Positions 8,853 through 19,261 of a DNA stretch of 64,000 nt are shown piece by piece. Below the pieces are notes generated by a model. That model searched no databases. It was not told the origin of the DNA and saw only the letters and a program-made list of their open reading frames with translations. A program made the translations under genes and the position numbers. Origin of the DNA: Candidatus Adamsella avium (GTDB lineage: Bacteria > Cyanobacteriota > Vampirovibrionia > Gastranaerophilales > CAJFVJ01); the NCBI GenBank assembly GCA_904420445.1, contig CAJFVJ010000003.1, positions 454,441 through 518,440 on the forward strand, in the 5' to 3' direction. Each line of letters opens with the position of its first letter. Positions within the stretch are counted from its first letter, which is position 1.

Positions 8853-10202
8853 ATGGCTAAGGATATTTTGTTAGAGGAAAGTATGTTCAAAAATAACGAA
8901 AATTTATTAAACGACAAATCAATAGAAGCCATCTTTGAATTAAATTTGGGTGATTTTTTGACGGAGCACCTGATTTCTGAAGATTTTGCAGAAAAAATCA
9001 GCACAAGTTCAAAAAACAAAGTTGAAAAAATAAAAAACCAGCTTAAGGAACTCATATCTATTTATTCTTTGGATAATACTTTGAATTTGCTCGGATTCAG
9101 CTCCTCAGAAGATTTCATAATCTACAACTCTATAGCCAAAACAGTTGTCCAGATGCTTGATATAGACGCCTGTCATATTTTTCTTACAAAAGAAAATATA
9201 AAGACGGACTCTCAATTTGATTTAACCCTGATAGGTTCATCATCTCCTGATATTTCCATCGAAAAAATCGGTCATATCGGTCTGAATTTTGATGATGATG
9301 AAAATATAATCGTAAAATCCTTCACCGGCAAAAAAACTGTTTATGCAAAAGAATTTTCAAAAAAAGATATATTTGATAAACAAGAAGTAAAAACAGCTCT
9401 CGCAGTTCCTATGGCAAGCAATGCAGGGGAAACAGGTGTTATATATCTTGAATCTTATACAAAAAAAGATATACTCTCTGAATACATACAGCTGATAGAG
9501 ATAACAGCAAAAATATTCGTAACTTCAATGAAACTGCAGGCTCTTATTGAAGAAACAATGTTCCTGCTTGATGATGATTTTGTTACGGTAAGCGAACTGA
9601 CAAACCAGAGAACCGAACTAACAGCCATCATCGGAGATATAAGCGATGAGCAGCAAATATTTGTTGAAGCTCTTGCTGAAGCTGCCGACGCTAAAGGGCA
9701 GTATAAAAAAGAACACTACAAAAACGTTGCAAATACGGCAAAAGAAATTTCATCTTATCTCAAATTGAACGAAAAAACCGTAGATTTGATATACTACGCA
9801 GGCATGTTGCAGAACGTAGGAAAAATTTCTCTGCCGGAAGAAATTTTATTCAAGAAAAATCTCTCAAAAGAAGACTGGGATAAACTCCAAAATCAAACAA
9901 ACATAGGCGTTGATATATTAATGAACATAAACTTCCTCTCAGAAGTTATACCATATATTCACTACCATCGTGAAAGATGGGACGGCAAAGGTCAGCCTGA
10001 AGGATTATCAGGACATAGCATTCCTCTCGGGTCAAGAATAATCGCCGTTGCTGATGCATTTCAGGCAATGATAACAAAACGACCTTATCGTGAACCTCTC
10101 AGTGTGGATAAAGCGCTTGATATTCTGAAATCAGAAGCAGGCATCAAGTGGGATCCTATTGTCGTAGATGCCCTTGTCGGAGTCATGCACGATAAACAAT
10201 AA
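8853..10202 (+). CDS. GAF domain plus degenerate HD-GYP domain protein
   Basis: A GAF-like sensor region lies at about residues 75-215 and an HD-GYP fold at about 285-445. The HD-GYP motifs are altered: the usual LHDiGK reads LQNVGK (Q320, N321), HHE reads HRE (372-374), and GYP reads GQP (380-382), while DAFQAM and the IPxxxRI region are kept. HD-GYP proteins normally hydrolyse cyclic di-GMP with two or three bound metals. Loss of the HD pair suggests an inactive or nucleotide-binding regulatory version. The start has AGGAAGGAAAT upstream. It is divergent from the collagen-like gene. Confidence 0.8.
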   Translation: MAKDILLEESMFKNNENLLNDKSIEAIFELNLGDFLTEHLISEDFAEKISTSSKNKVEKIKNQLKELISIYSLDNTLNLLGFSSSEDFIIYNSIAKTVVQMLDIDACHIFLTKENIKTDSQFDLTLIGSSSPDISIEKIGHIGLNFDDDENIIVKSFTGKKTVYAKEFSKKDIFDKQEVKTALAVPMASNAGETGVIYLESYTKKDILSEYIQLIEITAKIFVTSMKLQALIEETMFLLDDDFVTVSELTNQRTELTAIIGDISDEQQIFVEALAEAADAKGQYKKEHYKNVANTAKEISSYLKLNEKTVDLIYYAGMLQNVGKISLPEEILFKKNLSKEDWDKLQNQTNIGVDILMNINFLSEVIPYIHYHRERWDGKGQPEGLSGHSIPLGSRIIAVADAFQAMITKRPYREPLSVDKALDILKSEAGIKWDPIVVDALVGVMHDKQ

Positions 10203-10253
10203 AAAATATATGATATAATTTATTGTGGAAAATATACAGACAGGCTATCAGAT

Positions 10254-11183
10254 ATGAAAAAAAGACATGTCTTTTTAATCTTGCTCTTAATCTTGACAGC
10301 TCTTGCCATCGGGATATATGAGATAAAAATACATTCATCATCAGGGATAAAAGAACCTGCTGATATAAAACTAATCGATGTCCAACCATCAGAAGAGAAA
10401 CAGGCAACGCCACCTGAAAATGACAAACTTTCCGATGATAAACCTGATTCATCAAGGGATTTTTTCAAACGTGCAAACCAAAAAGACGGATATAGAGACT
10501 ATATCGGCGCAATAAAAGACTATGATCAGGCTATAAAACTAAATCCAAAATTTGCAAACGCTTATCTCAACAGAGGGTATGTCAAATATAAAATAAAAGA
10601 TTACAATGGTGCTATAGACGACTACAACCATACAATCAGCCTGAAACCGAAAAACGAAAAAGCATATTATGCAAGAGCAAATGCAAAATATGCACAAAAG
10701 TATTATGAAGACGCTATCGAAGACTATACAATGACTCTAGAGCTGAATCCGAAATCAGCAAAAACATATAATGCAAGAGGACTTGCAAAATATTATCTTC
10801 AAGATTTTAAGGGTGCTATTGACGACTATACAAGGGCAATTGAACTCGAACCGAAAGATGCTGCCGATTTTTATTTCAACAGAGGAAAAACAAAAGAAAA
10901 GCTCAACAAAGAAAAAGATGCCCTCGAAGACTTTTCAAGAGCAATAGAGCAAAAACCAATGTTCGTAAAAGCATATTATGAACGTGGAAGAGTGCATCTT
11001 GAATCAAACGACTTCGAAGAAGCCATAGCAGACTTCGACAAAGTCATAAGCCTTGACCCGCAGCATTCAACAGCTTATTTTTCAAGAGCACAGGCAAAAG
11101 AAGAACTTGACGACCTTGAAGGAGCCGAAAAAGATTATAAGAAAGCAGACGCACTTACGAGAAGAAAGCTGAATATAAGATAA
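10254..11183 (+). CDS. Membrane-anchored TPR protein
   Basis: An N-terminal signal anchor (basic start, then a Leu/Ile-rich segment at about residues 6-22) precedes a short linker and roughly six or seven tetratricopeptide repeats from residue 70 to the end, with recurrent pairs such as AIDDYNHTISLKPK and AYYARANAKYA. The protein is probably extracytoplasmic or facing the periplasm and scaffolds protein interactions. No enzyme domain is seen. A terminator follows directly. Confidence 0.85.
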   Translation: MKKRHVFLILLLILTALAIGIYEIKIHSSSGIKEPADIKLIDVQPSEEKQATPPENDKLSDDKPDSSRDFFKRANQKDGYRDYIGAIKDYDQAIKLNPKFANAYLNRGYVKYKIKDYNGAIDDYNHTISLKPKNEKAYYARANAKYAQKYYEDAIEDYTMTLELNPKSAKTYNARGLAKYYLQDFKGAIDDYTRAIELEPKDAADFYFNRGKTKEKLNKEKDALEDFSRAIEQKPMFVKAYYERGRVHLESNDFEEAIADFDKVISLDPQHSTAYFSRAQAKEELDDLEGAEKDYKKADALTRRKLNIR

Positions 11184-11220
11184 AAAAATAAGACTTACAA
11201 ATTGTAAGTCTTATTTTTTT
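11184..11220. terminator. Bidirectional rho-independent terminator
   Basis: An AAGACTTACAA/TTGTAAGTCTT hairpin flanked by A7 and T7 runs lies between the convergent TPR gene and rpsT and can serve both. Confidence 0.9.
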
Positions 11221-11234
11221 AACATAAAAACCAA

Positions 11235-11504
11235 TTAGTTGCCTGCTGACAATTTGTTGATAATTCTTGTCAATCTTGATTTTTTTCTAGCAGCAGTATT
11301 TTTATGAAGAATTCCTTTTGAAACTGCTTTATCATAGAGTTTGTAAACAGTGCTCAATTTTTCATTCACTGAAGCATCAGAAGTTTTTGCAGCTTCCAAA
11401 GCTTTTTTTACTGCTGTTTTGATTGAAGATTTCCAAGCAACATTTCTTTGTCTGTTAGCTTCTGCAATCAAAATACGTTTTTGTGCGGATTTAATATTAG
11501 CCAA
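11235..11504 (-). CDS. rpsT: 30S ribosomal protein S20
   Basis: The 89-aa basic protein has the family start MANIKSAQKRI and the conserved HKNTAARKKSRL segment near its C-terminus. S20 binds 16S rRNA early in 30S assembly. It is a single gene, divergent from lepA, as often seen for rpsT. AGGAGAAT-type ribosome binding sequence precedes the ATG. Confidence 0.97.
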   Translation of the reverse strand: MANIKSAQKRILIAEANRQRNVAWKSSIKTAVKKALEAAKTSDASVNEKLSTVYKLYDKAVSKGILHKNTAARKKSRLTRIINKLSAGN

Positions 11505-11626
11505 TTTTATTCTCCTTAAGTTTATATTAATAATAATCTCTTTGGCTGGAGTGAGGTTTGTGAGTAAAATTAATTATAACGTATCAAAACAGGAAGTAAA
11601 GAGTTTATTTTCAAATATTTATTCCT

Positions 11627-11656
11627 TTGCATTTTTGTTTTATACTAAGCTATAAT
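11627..11656 (+). promoter_or_regulatory. Sigma-70-type promoter for lepA
   Basis: TTGCAT and TATAAT hexamers are separated by 18 bp; the predicted transcription start is near 11663, about 25 bases before the lepA ATG. Confidence 0.65.
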
Positions 11657-11687
11657 GCTTATCATACATACTATTGCGGAATAAAAC

Positions 11688-13481
11688 ATGATTCATAACG
11701 TTAGAAACTTTTGCATAATTGCCCACATTGACCATGGCAAATCAACACTCGCCGACAGATTGCTCGAAGAAACAAACACGGTTCAGCAGCGTGATATGCA
11801 GGACCAGCTTCTCGATAATATGGATATAGAAAGAGAAAGAGGCATAACCATCAAACTTCAGGCTGCCCGTATGAACTACAAAGCCGATGATGGAAAGGAT
11901 TATATTCTCAACCTCATCGACACCCCGGGGCATGTCGACTTCAGCTACGAAGTTTCAAGAAGCCTTGCAGCATGCGAAGGCGCCCTTCTCGTTGTTGATG
12001 CAACTCAAGGAGTCGAAGCCCAGACAATAGCAAATGTCTATCTTGCAATAGAACAAAATCTTGAAATAATCCCAGTCATCAACAAAGTAGACCTTCCAAG
12101 CGCCGATGTCGACAGGGTCAAAGAAGAAATAGAAGAAATTCTCGGTCTTGATACGTCAAATGCCGTTCTGACAAGTGCCAAAACAGGAATAGGCATCCAT
12201 GACGTGCTTGAAGCTATCGTTAAACACGTTCCCGCCCCAAAAGACACCTCAAACAAACCTCTTCGTGCTCTGATTTTTGACAGCTGCTATGACCAGTATC
12301 TCGGTACAATTGTATATTTCAAAATAGTGGATGGAAACATTAAAAGCACAGACACTGTAAGATTTATGGCAAATAATAAATCTTATGAAGTGACGGAACT
12401 AGGTTATATGACACCGATGAGAAAGCCTGTAAAAGAACTTAAGACAGGCGACGTAGGTTATCTTGCAGCATCAATCAAAGAGATGTCGCAACTTGTAGGG
12501 GATACCATAACGACAGAAGAAAACCCTGCGTCAGAACCGCTTGAAGGTTACAAAAAAGCCGTTCCAATGGTGTTTTCAGGACTATATCCCGTAGAAAATA
12601 ACCAGTATCAAGACTTGAAAGAAGCTCTTGAAAAACTCAAGCTCAATGACTCAAGCATAACTTTTGAACCTGAAAGCTCAGGAGCTCTGGGGTTCGGATT
12701 CAGATGCGGATTCCTTGGTATGCTGCATATGGAGATTATTCAGGAAAGACTCGAGAGAGAATACAATCTCTCTTTAGTCACAACAGCCCCAAGCGTTGTT
12801 TACAAAGTCTATAAAACTGACGGAGAAGTTGTTGAAATAGACAACCCGGCAAACCTCCCAGACCCTCAGTATCGTGAAAAAATTGAAGAGCCTTATGTAA
12901 AAGTATCCATAATTCTGCCTAATGATTTTGTCGGCACAATCATGGAACTCTGCCAGCAAAAACGTGGAATATACATCACCATGGGGTATATCGACAAAAC
13001 AAGAGTCAACCTCGAATATGAAATTCCCCTTAGCGAGGTAATTACTGACTTCTATGACCAGCTTAAATCCCGTTCAAAAGGTTATGCAAGCATGGACTAT
13101 GAGTTCAGCGAATATAAAAAATCAGACCTCGTCAAACTTGATATAATGCTAGCTGGCGAAGTTGTCGACGCCCTCAGCGTAATAGTCCACAAAGACAGCG
13201 CATTCCATGTCGGTCAACGCCTTGCATCAAAACTCAAAGAAATAATCCCGAGACAGCTCTTCGAAGTCCCTATACAAGCTGCGGTAGGCGGAAGAATTAT
13301 CGCAAGAACAAATGTCAAAGCTATGAGAAAGAACGTCCTCGATAAATGCTACGGCGGCGATATTACAAGAAAGAAAAAACTTCTCGAAAAGCAAAAAGCC
13401 GGTAAAAAAAGAATGAAAGCCGTCGGAAAAGTCGATGTTCCTCAGGAAGCGTTTATGGCAGTCCTGAGCCTCGAAGACTGA
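11688..13481 (+). CDS. lepA: Elongation factor 4 (LepA)
   Basis: This 597-aa translational GTPase has the G1 motif AHIDHGKST, the DTPGHVDF G3 motif and NKVDLP (G4), then EF-G-like domains and the LepA-specific C-terminal domain ([17 protein letters not shown], then the Lys-rich [16 protein letters not shown]). LepA acts on ribosomes during initiation and elongation and under ionic stress. Length and motifs are normal. It appears monocistronic. Confidence 0.98.
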   Translation: MIHNVRNFCIIAHIDHGKSTLADRLLEETNTVQQRDMQDQLLDNMDIERERGITIKLQAARMNYKADDGKDYILNLIDTPGHVDFSYEVSRSLAACEGALLVVDATQGVEAQTIANVYLAIEQNLEIIPVINKVDLPSADVDRVKEEIEEILGLDTSNAVLTSAKTGIGIHDVLEAIVKHVPAPKDTSNKPLRALIFDSCYDQYLGTIVYFKIVDGNIKSTDTVRFMANNKSYEVTELGYMTPMRKPVKELKTGDVGYLAASIKEMSQLVGDTITTEENPASEPLEGYKKAVPMVFSGLYPVENNQYQDLKEALEKLKLNDSSITFEPESSGALGFGFRCGFLGMLHMEIIQERLEREYNLSLVTTAPSVVYKVYKTDGEVVEIDNPANLPDPQYREKIEEPYVKVSIILPNDFVGTIMELCQQKRGIYITMGYIDKTRVNLEYEIPLSEVITDFYDQLKSRSKGYASMDYEFSEYKKSDLVKLDIMLAGEVVDALSVIVHKDSAFHVGQRLASKLKEIIPRQLFEVPIQAAVGGRIIARTNVKAMRKNVLDKCYGGDITRKKKLLEKQKAGKKRMKAVGKVDVPQEAFMAVLSLED

Positions 13482-13560
13482 TGATTAACCAAAGATATTT
13501 TAGTTTTACGCAATATCACCCTTTTTCCAAGCATTATACCAGAAAAGTCATTCAATATAG

Positions 13561-14595
13561 CTAATCATCATCTTCATCAGAAGACTTTTTCTTCTTTCTT
13601 TTCTTAGTTTTTGCCCTTTTTTTGTATGCCTCGGCAGCTCTTTCATCATCTCTTTTCTGCGTTGCAACTGCACCGTAAGCCTGAGTGTAAGCAGCCGTCG
13701 TTAGAGGCAAAATCAATCCCGCAACTATCGAGCTGATGATTATCTCTGTCAAAACATTTGATATTTCAAAGAACATATCGGTATCAGACTTGAGAAAATC
13801 TGCAATCGGAGCGAACGCATTCGGAGCAGTAAAAATCACCCGCAGCAGAGCTTCTATCGGATTTGATAAATAAGAAGCAGCTGAAAATTTCTGAAAAATA
13901 TAAACAACTCCTGCTGGCAGCGCAACTCCTGTAATCAATCCGAGAAACAGAGCGAGAAAAACAAACGTCCAGAATCTTCCTTTGACCATCGAAGCGCTTT
14001 TTTTCAAAGTATCAAAGGCTGATAAACCTTCTTCAAAACAAAAAACCTGAAACCCGAGGCTTAGATATACGGAGATTATTGCAAGAGCCAAAAGAGCAAT
14101 CAGCTCAAAGCAGACAAACGCAATAACCTGACCGTTTGCATCCATCGGAATCAAAAAAACAACGCCGGGCAATGAAAGCAAAACAATCCATATCAAAGAA
14201 ATATAAAACAAAAATAAAATATACGTCTTTGAGCGCAAATTCACAGGCTCATTATAGAGTTTCAAATCCTTAACAGGCTTGTCTTTCAAAAGAGTATGAA
14301 TCAACGAGTTCAGGGACACCATCTTCACGAGATAATCCCAGAAAGCCCGCAGAAAAACGGCGAACCCCGGGGTAACAAGAATTACGAGAATAAAGAACAA
14401 AATAAATGTGTTTGATAAAAAATCATGCAGCTCTGAAAGCTTGAATACATTCTTTGAATAATAATATGTTGCCGCCAATATCAGATAAATGCCGAGAACC
14501 TGCCCCCAAACAGGAAAAAACATTATCTTGAGCATAATAAACATATTTTTCAGATACAACCATATTGAGCGAAAAATTATTTTGAATATATTCAT
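13561..14595 (-). CDS. Multipass membrane protein with charged C-terminal tail
   Basis: The 344-aa protein has about six hydrophobic segments (near residues 30-50, 60-85, 130-150, 155-180, 215-240 and 285-310) and ends in a Lys/Arg-rich run followed by acidic SSDEDDD. The general layout resembles DUF4013-like or glycerophosphodiester-phosphodiesterase-type membrane domains, but I cannot assign a family. It lies 10 bp downstream of the histidine kinase gene on the same strand, so the two probably form an operon. Confidence 0.75.
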   Translation of the reverse strand: MNIFKIIFRSIWLYLKNMFIMLKIMFFPVWGQVLGIYLILAATYYYSKNVFKLSELHDFLSNTFILFFILVILVTPGFAVFLRAFWDYLVKMVSLNSLIHTLLKDKPVKDLKLYNEPVNLRSKTYILFLFYISLIWIVLLSLPGVVFLIPMDANGQVIAFVCFELIALLALAIISVYLSLGFQVFCFEEGLSAFDTLKKSASMVKGRFWTFVFLALFLGLITGVALPAGVVYIFQKFSAASYLSNPIEALLRVIFTAPNAFAPIADFLKSDTDMFFEISNVLTEIIISSIVAGLILPLTTAAYTQAYGAVATQKRDDERAAEAYKKRAKTKKRKKKKSSDEDDD

Positions 14596-14605
14596 CTTTC
14601 TATCC

Positions 14606-15889
14606 TTACACAGCCTGATTCAGCGGTATTTCAAAAATAAAAGTCGACCCCTCATCGAGTTTGCTCTCAAGCCATATTTTGCCGCCCTGCATCTCAACAA
14701 ACTCCTTCGTAATCGTAAGCCCAAGCCCTGTTGAGCTTTCTGTTTTCGTATAAATATTCTCAACCTGCTGAAATTTCTCAAATATTTTTTCAAAATCTTT
14801 CTCTGCTATTCCAATTCCGTTATCCTGAACAGAAACCCGCAGCGCCTTATCATCAAAAGAAAAAGAAATATTTATCTTTCCGCCTCTATTATTATATTTT
14901 ATTGCATTACTCAACAAATTGTATACTATCTGCTGGAATTTTTTAAAATCAGCGCAAATTTGAACACTTTCTTCAGGATATGTCCTCTTTATTGATATAT
15001 CTTTCTTCTCTGCAAGAGTTTTCACTACATTCAAAACCTCATCAATCGAAGATTTCACATCAAAATTCATATAATTCAAAGGCATCTGTTTTGACTCAAT
15101 TTTGGACATATCTAATATCCCGTTCAACAACCCGAGGAGATGAACGGCGCCTGAGTTTATTTCTCGAACATACTCAGCCTGTTTTTCGTTCATTTTTCCG
15201 AAAATCTCTGCCATCAGTGCATCAGAAAAGCCAATAATCGCAGTTAAAGGAGTTCTCAACTCATGTGATACATTCGCAAGAAAGTCATCTTTTATTTTTG
15301 ATGTTTCAAGAATTTGTCTGTTCTGCTCCTCAATAATCTTCTGGGCTTTTGCTCGTTCAGAAATATTTTCCTGCAGGATTTTCACCTGCATTTTGAATAC
15401 ATCAGAGAGTTCTGCATCTTTGATAATATATGATACAACAGAAGAAAATGCGTCAGCTATCCTGATATCTTCCTGAAGAAACTGCTCAGCTCCGTGTTTT
15501 TCAAGAACAAGAATGCCGAATACGGAATTTCTTATGCGAAGCGGGGATACTAGATAAGATTTTTGCATTGAAGAAGAAGGTTTGAAAAACTTTGAAAAAA
15601 TACTCTCAGCCTTCTGCCCGACAAAAGATTTTTTATCAACAATCATTCTGCTTATATCAGGAGTCAACTCAAGATTTTGCAAGAGATTTTTATCTGCATC
15701 CTCTGCGCCGAAGTGATATTTCAGGCTCATGCCGTTAGGATTTAGAAAAAAGATATACGCAGCCTCATTTTTAAATATTGCCTGTATTTCTTTAAATATC
15801 TCAGGAACAACCACATCTGTTTCCGCTCCGGAATTTAAAACCGAGGCGACTCCATCAAGAGCTTTTTGATACTTGTTATTTAAAAACAT
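14606..15889 (-). CDS. GAF-domain sensor histidine kinase
   Basis: A GAF-like domain covers about residues 15-165, followed by a coiled linker and the HisKA box SHELRTPLTAIIGF with the phospho-acceptor His near 210. The HATPase domain has N box NLLSNAIKYN, G1 box DNGIGIAEKDFEKIFEKF and G2 box TGLGLTITKEFVEMQGG. No transmembrane segment is seen, so the signal is probably cytoplasmic. No response regulator is adjacent; the downstream neighbour is a membrane protein. It is likely autophosphorylating because all boxes are intact. Confidence 0.92.
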   Translation of the reverse strand: MFLNNKYQKALDGVASVLNSGAETDVVVPEIFKEIQAIFKNEAAYIFFLNPNGMSLKYHFGAEDADKNLLQNLELTPDISRMIVDKKSFVGQKAESIFSKFFKPSSSMQKSYLVSPLRIRNSVFGILVLEKHGAEQFLQEDIRIADAFSSVVSYIIKDAELSDVFKMQVKILQENISERAKAQKIIEEQNRQILETSKIKDDFLANVSHELRTPLTAIIGFSDALMAEIFGKMNEKQAEYVREINSGAVHLLGLLNGILDMSKIESKQMPLNYMNFDVKSSIDEVLNVVKTLAEKKDISIKRTYPEESVQICADFKKFQQIVYNLLSNAIKYNNRGGKINISFSFDDKALRVSVQDNGIGIAEKDFEKIFEKFQQVENIYTKTESSTGLGLTITKEFVEMQGGKIWLESKLDEGSTFIFEIPLNQAV

Positions 15890-15960
15890 TTGCTTTTTCT
15901 CTGTTGAATAACTAGAATTATTATAGCGTTAAATTCTTTTTTTATTCAAAAACTTTACAT

Positions 15961-16125
15961 ATGATAGGTCTTGCTTTTTCTTTAATATTCCCATTGTTCT
16001 TAGGGCTTGTATTAGGAAGCTCTTTTGATAAAGCTCACTCTTCAAAATTCCCGATAGGTACCATTATAGGCGGGTTCATCGGGATGGCAGCAGGCATATA
16101 CAATCTTTATAAAAGTTATAAATAA
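15961..16125 (+). CDS. Small AtpZ/AtpI-like membrane protein (54 aa)
   Basis: This short ORF encodes two hydrophobic helices with Gly-rich packing faces: LAFSLIFPLFLGLVLG (residues 4-19) and IGTIIGGFIGMAAGIYNLYK (32-51), joined by a short loop with SSFDKAH. The pattern GxxxGxxxD...P...GxxxGxxxGxxNxYK matches AtpZ/AtpI-type proteins associated with the F0F1 ATP synthase. No ATP synthase gene is nearby. No ribosome binding site is visible, so the start is uncertain and the mRNA could be leaderless. It precedes the riboflavin genes by 36 bp. Confidence 0.6.
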   Translation: MIGLAFSLIFPLFLGLVLGSSFDKAHSSKFPIGTIIGGFIGMAAGIYNLYKSYK

Positions 16126-16161
16126 ATTATCATAAAGCATTTTTTATGCTACGCTGTATTT

Positions 16162-16797
16162 ATGTTTACAGGGATAATAGAAGAAGTCGGAACGGTTTCA
16201 TCGTTCAAAAAAAATTCATCCGGTGCAGAAATCGGGATATCTTGCAAAAAAATAACCGAAGATATTTCTCTCGGGGATAGCATTGCAGTATCAGGAACCT
16301 GCCAAACAGTCATCAAATTTGATACATCATCATTTGTTGTTCAAGCCTCAAATGAAACTCTCAGATGTACAAATTTTGAAAAATTTTTCATCGGGAAAAA
16401 AGTTAACCTTGAAAGAGCTCTCACTCTCTCATCTCGTTTGGGAGGGCACATTGTCTACGGGCATGTTGACACAACAGCAAAATTTTTGGGCAAAACATCA
16501 GATGGTATCTCTGATATTTACAAATTTTATGTAGCTGATGAAAACGCAAAATATCTAATCAAAAAAGGCTCGGTATGCGTAGATGGCATAAGCCTCACAA
16601 TAGCAGACATAAAAGACGGCATATTCAGTGTTTTTGTCATTCCTCATACATCAGAAAATACAACTTTAAAATACTTAAAAAATGATGATTATGTAAACAT
16701 AGAAACTGATATAATAGCAAAATACACGGAACAGTTCATAAAAAAAGAAGAAAAAAATAATTTATCTCTTGAATTTTTGAAAGAAAACGGTTTTTAA
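16162..16797 (+). CDS. ribE: Riboflavin synthase, alpha subunit
   Basis: The protein has two lumazine-binding repeats: MFTGIIEEVG at the start of the first and HIVYGHVDTTAKF entering the second, plus the typical SLTIADI segment near residue 150. It dismutates two 6,7-dimethyl-8-ribityllumazine molecules to riboflavin. The 211-aa length is normal. It is the first of three riboflavin genes. No FMN riboswitch is visible upstream and no ribosome binding site is obvious. Confidence 0.95.
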   Translation: MFTGIIEEVGTVSSFKKNSSGAEIGISCKKITEDISLGDSIAVSGTCQTVIKFDTSSFVVQASNETLRCTNFEKFFIGKKVNLERALTLSSRLGGHIVYGHVDTTAKFLGKTSDGISDIYKFYVADENAKYLIKKGSVCVDGISLTIADIKDGIFSVFVIPHTSENTTLKYLKNDDYVNIETDIIAKYTEQFIKKEEKNNLSLEFLKENGF

Positions 16798-16812
16798 GAA
16801 TCGAGGCATAAT

Positions 16813-18033
16813 ATGGAAGAAAAGCAAATATTTGACAGTGTAGAAGAAGCAATAGAAGATATAAAACAGGGCAAGATGATTATCATTGCAGATGATGAAA
16901 GCAGAGAGAATGAAGGAGATCTTGCCTGTGCAGCAGAATTGATTACACCTGAAACGGTAAATTTCATGGTAACCGAGGCAAGAGGTGTTCTCTGTCTGTC
17001 TATGACAGAAGAAAAAGCACATGAACTCGACCTTCATCAGATGGTAGAAAACAATACATCGGAACTGACAACAGCGTTCACCGTCAGCATAGATGCCTCA
17101 AGAAAGTTCGGAGTAACAACAGGTGTATCGGCAAGCGATAGAGCTACCACCATAAAAATAGCAACGGAAGACAGGGCAAAACCTGATGACCTTAGACGTC
17201 CCGGGCATATTTTTCCGCTGGTTGCAAAAAAAGGCGGGGTGCTCAAAAGAGTAGGACAAACAGAGGCAAGTGTTGATATAGCCCGCCTTGCAGGGCTAAA
17301 ACCGATGGGCGTAATATGCGAAATTATGAATCCTGACGGAACAATGGCAAGGAGAAATGACCTGAGAAAATTTGCTGATAAGCACGGACTCAAATTTATC
17401 ACTGTCGCACAGTTGATTTCTTATCGTCTGAGACATGAGAGTTTTGTGAGAAAAGAAGCTGAAGCAACACTGCCGACAGCTTACGGAACATTCAAAATGT
17501 ACGGTTATAGAAACATCCTTGATAACACCGAACATGTCGCACTCGTCAAAGGAGAAGGAGAAGACCACAAAGGAGAAATACCTTATGTCAGAATGCACAG
17601 CGAATGTTTAACAGGCGATGCTCTCCACAGTCTGAAGTGTGACTGCGGAGAACAGCTCCAGAATGCGATGAAATTTATCAGCGAAAAAGGATATGGCGCC
17701 GTTGTTTACCTAAGGTCGCATGAAGGAAGAGGAATCGGTCTGATTAATAAAATTAAAGCTTATGCCCTTCAGGAAAAGGGCAGAGATACAATAGAAGCAA
17801 ACATCGAACTCGGTTTTGCCCCTGATTTGAGAGATTACGGAATAGGGGCGCAAATTTTGAGAGATTTAGGATTTACCAAAATAAATCTCATCACAAATAA
17901 CCCGAAAAAAATTGTAGGACTTGAAGGGTATGACCTTGAGATAAATGACATAATCCATCTGCCTACATCAATTAATAAATACAACGAGAAATATATAAAT
18001 ACAAAACGTGAAAAAATGCATCACACTATTTAG
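16813..18033 (+). CDS. ribBA: Bifunctional DHBP synthase / GTP cyclohydrolase II
   Basis: The N-terminal half (about residues 1-205) is 3,4-dihydroxy-2-butanone 4-phosphate synthase with [12 protein letters not shown] and the downstream RPGHIFPL motif. The C-terminal half (about 210-406) is GTP cyclohydrolase II with the Zn-binding cysteines in [17 protein letters not shown] and the SHEGRGIGL segment. The fusion supplies both precursors of lumazine. It is 15 bp from ribE and 11 bp from ribH in one operon. ribD is not in the window. Confidence 0.97.
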   Translation: MEEKQIFDSVEEAIEDIKQGKMIIIADDESRENEGDLACAAELITPETVNFMVTEARGVLCLSMTEEKAHELDLHQMVENNTSELTTAFTVSIDASRKFGVTTGVSASDRATTIKIATEDRAKPDDLRRPGHIFPLVAKKGGVLKRVGQTEASVDIARLAGLKPMGVICEIMNPDGTMARRNDLRKFADKHGLKFITVAQLISYRLRHESFVRKEAEATLPTAYGTFKMYGYRNILDNTEHVALVKGEGEDHKGEIPYVRMHSECLTGDALHSLKCDCGEQLQNAMKFISEKGYGAVVYLRSHEGRGIGLINKIKAYALQEKGRDTIEANIELGFAPDLRDYGIGAQILRDLGFTKINLITNNPKKIVGLEGYDLEINDIIHLPTSINKYNEKYINTKREKMHHTI

Positions 18034-18044
18034 GAGAATTCAAG

Positions 18045-18509
18045 ATGATAAAAATAATTCAAGGCAATCTGGTTGCTCAGGATGATAAATATGCAATAGT
18101 TATTGCAAGATTCAATGACTTTATCGGCTCAAAACTGCTTGAAGGATGTGTTGATGCCCTGAAAAGACATGGTGTTGAAGATGAAAATATCGAAGTTATC
18201 TGGGTACCTGGGGCATTTGAAATCCCTCTTGTTGCAAAAAAACTTGCAAAATCATCAAAATACAGTGCCGTCATTACACTTGGAGCAGTAATAAAAGGTT
18301 CTACCCCTCATTTTGATTATGTATCCGCTGAAGTATCAAAAGGAGTAGCGCAGGTAGCTCTTCAATCAGATATCCCTGTAATCTTTGGTGTGCTGACAAC
18401 AGACAACATCGAGCAGGCAATAGAAAGAGCAGGCACAAAAGCCGGCAATAAAGGCGCAGATGCAGCCAAAACAGCAATTGAAATGGTAAATTTAATTAAG
18501 GAGTTATAA
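18045..18509 (+). CDS. ribH: 6,7-dimethyl-8-ribityllumazine synthase
   Basis: The 154-aa protein shows the family motifs [32 protein letters not shown] and [12 protein letters not shown]. It joins the RibBA butanone product with the pyrimidine product and usually forms 60-mers or pentamers. GGAGAATTC precedes the ATG. Its stop TAA overlaps by one base with the ATG of the first DUF4013-like gene. Confidence 0.97.
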   Translation: MIKIIQGNLVAQDDKYAIVIARFNDFIGSKLLEGCVDALKRHGVEDENIEVIWVPGAFEIPLVAKKLAKSSKYSAVITLGAVIKGSTPHFDYVSAEVSKGVAQVALQSDIPVIFGVLTTDNIEQAIERAGTKAGNKGADAAKTAIEMVNLIKEL

Positions 18510-19261
18510 TGAAAACAAATTTTCTTGAAGCATTTACAGCACCGTTAAAAGAACCGAGAGGAATAGGAAAACTCTTATTCGGCGGTTTTCTTATGATTTT
18601 GAGCAGTATACTTATGCTGAACTGGGGAGAATTTTTCAAACTCGGAAAAGACTATGAATATATCTTCTCCATTTTATTTTTGATAGGATTTCTTATCCAG
18701 TTTATTCCATTCGGCTATTGCATAAAATCAGCACATGAATGTATTCAGGATGAATTTTTGATAATGCCGGAGTGGAGTGATATCGGAGAATATCTTGCAA
18801 GAGGAATCATTTCGGCGATTATACTTTTTATATATGCAATTCCCTTCTTTATCCTTGCATTACTCGGAGGTTTTTTCATAGTAACATTCGGGACAAACCC
18901 TCTGTTAATATACCTTCTGTTATTCTTCGTAAGCTGTATTGAAGTAATGATTATTTCAACAGTGCTTATGTTCTATTTCAAAGATATGAAATTTACGGAT
19001 GCTTTCAGACTCGTTGCTATATTCAAAGTATTCTGTCGAAACATCAAAACGATATTTATCATATTCCTGCACCTGTTCTGTCTGGCGATGTTTTCTGCTG
19101 TTCTGATAGTTGCATCAGCAATAACAATCATCGGGATACTGCTTATTCCTTCAATATCACTCCTTTCTACAATAGCCTCATTCTACATCATAGCAAAAGA
19201 GGGAAGAGATATTTTGTGGAACGAAAATATGTGGGGAGTTAATGAAGAAAAAGAAGAATGA
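18509..19261 (+). CDS. DUF4013-like membrane protein 1
   Basis: A 250-aa protein with about six hydrophobic segments. It has the traits I associate with DUF4013: an N-terminal FLEAFTAPLKEPRG amphipathic start, a Gly/Tyr-containing second helix (FIPFGYCIKSAHE), and an acidic/aromatic MPEWSDIGEYLARG stretch before the third helix. The start overlaps the ribH stop by one base (TAATG), so translation is coupled to the riboflavin operon. A job in envelope physiology or flavin transport would be a guess. Confidence 0.75.
   Translation: MKTNFLEAFTAPLKEPRGIGKLLFGGFLMILSSILMLNWGEFFKLGKDYEYIFSILFLIGFLIQFIPFGYCIKSAHECIQDEFLIMPEWSDIGEYLARGIISAIILFIYAIPFFILALLGGFFIVTFGTNPLLIYLLLFFVSCIEVMIISTVLMFYFKDMKFTDAFRLVAIFKVFCRNIKTIFIIFLHLFCLAMFSAVLIVASAITIIGILLIPSISLLSTIASFYIIAKEGRDILWNENMWGVNEEKEE

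Noticed and set aside
16126-16161. FMN riboswitch before ribE
   Set aside because: Only 36 bp separate it from the AtpZ-like ORF, and no FMN-aptamer motif is present.
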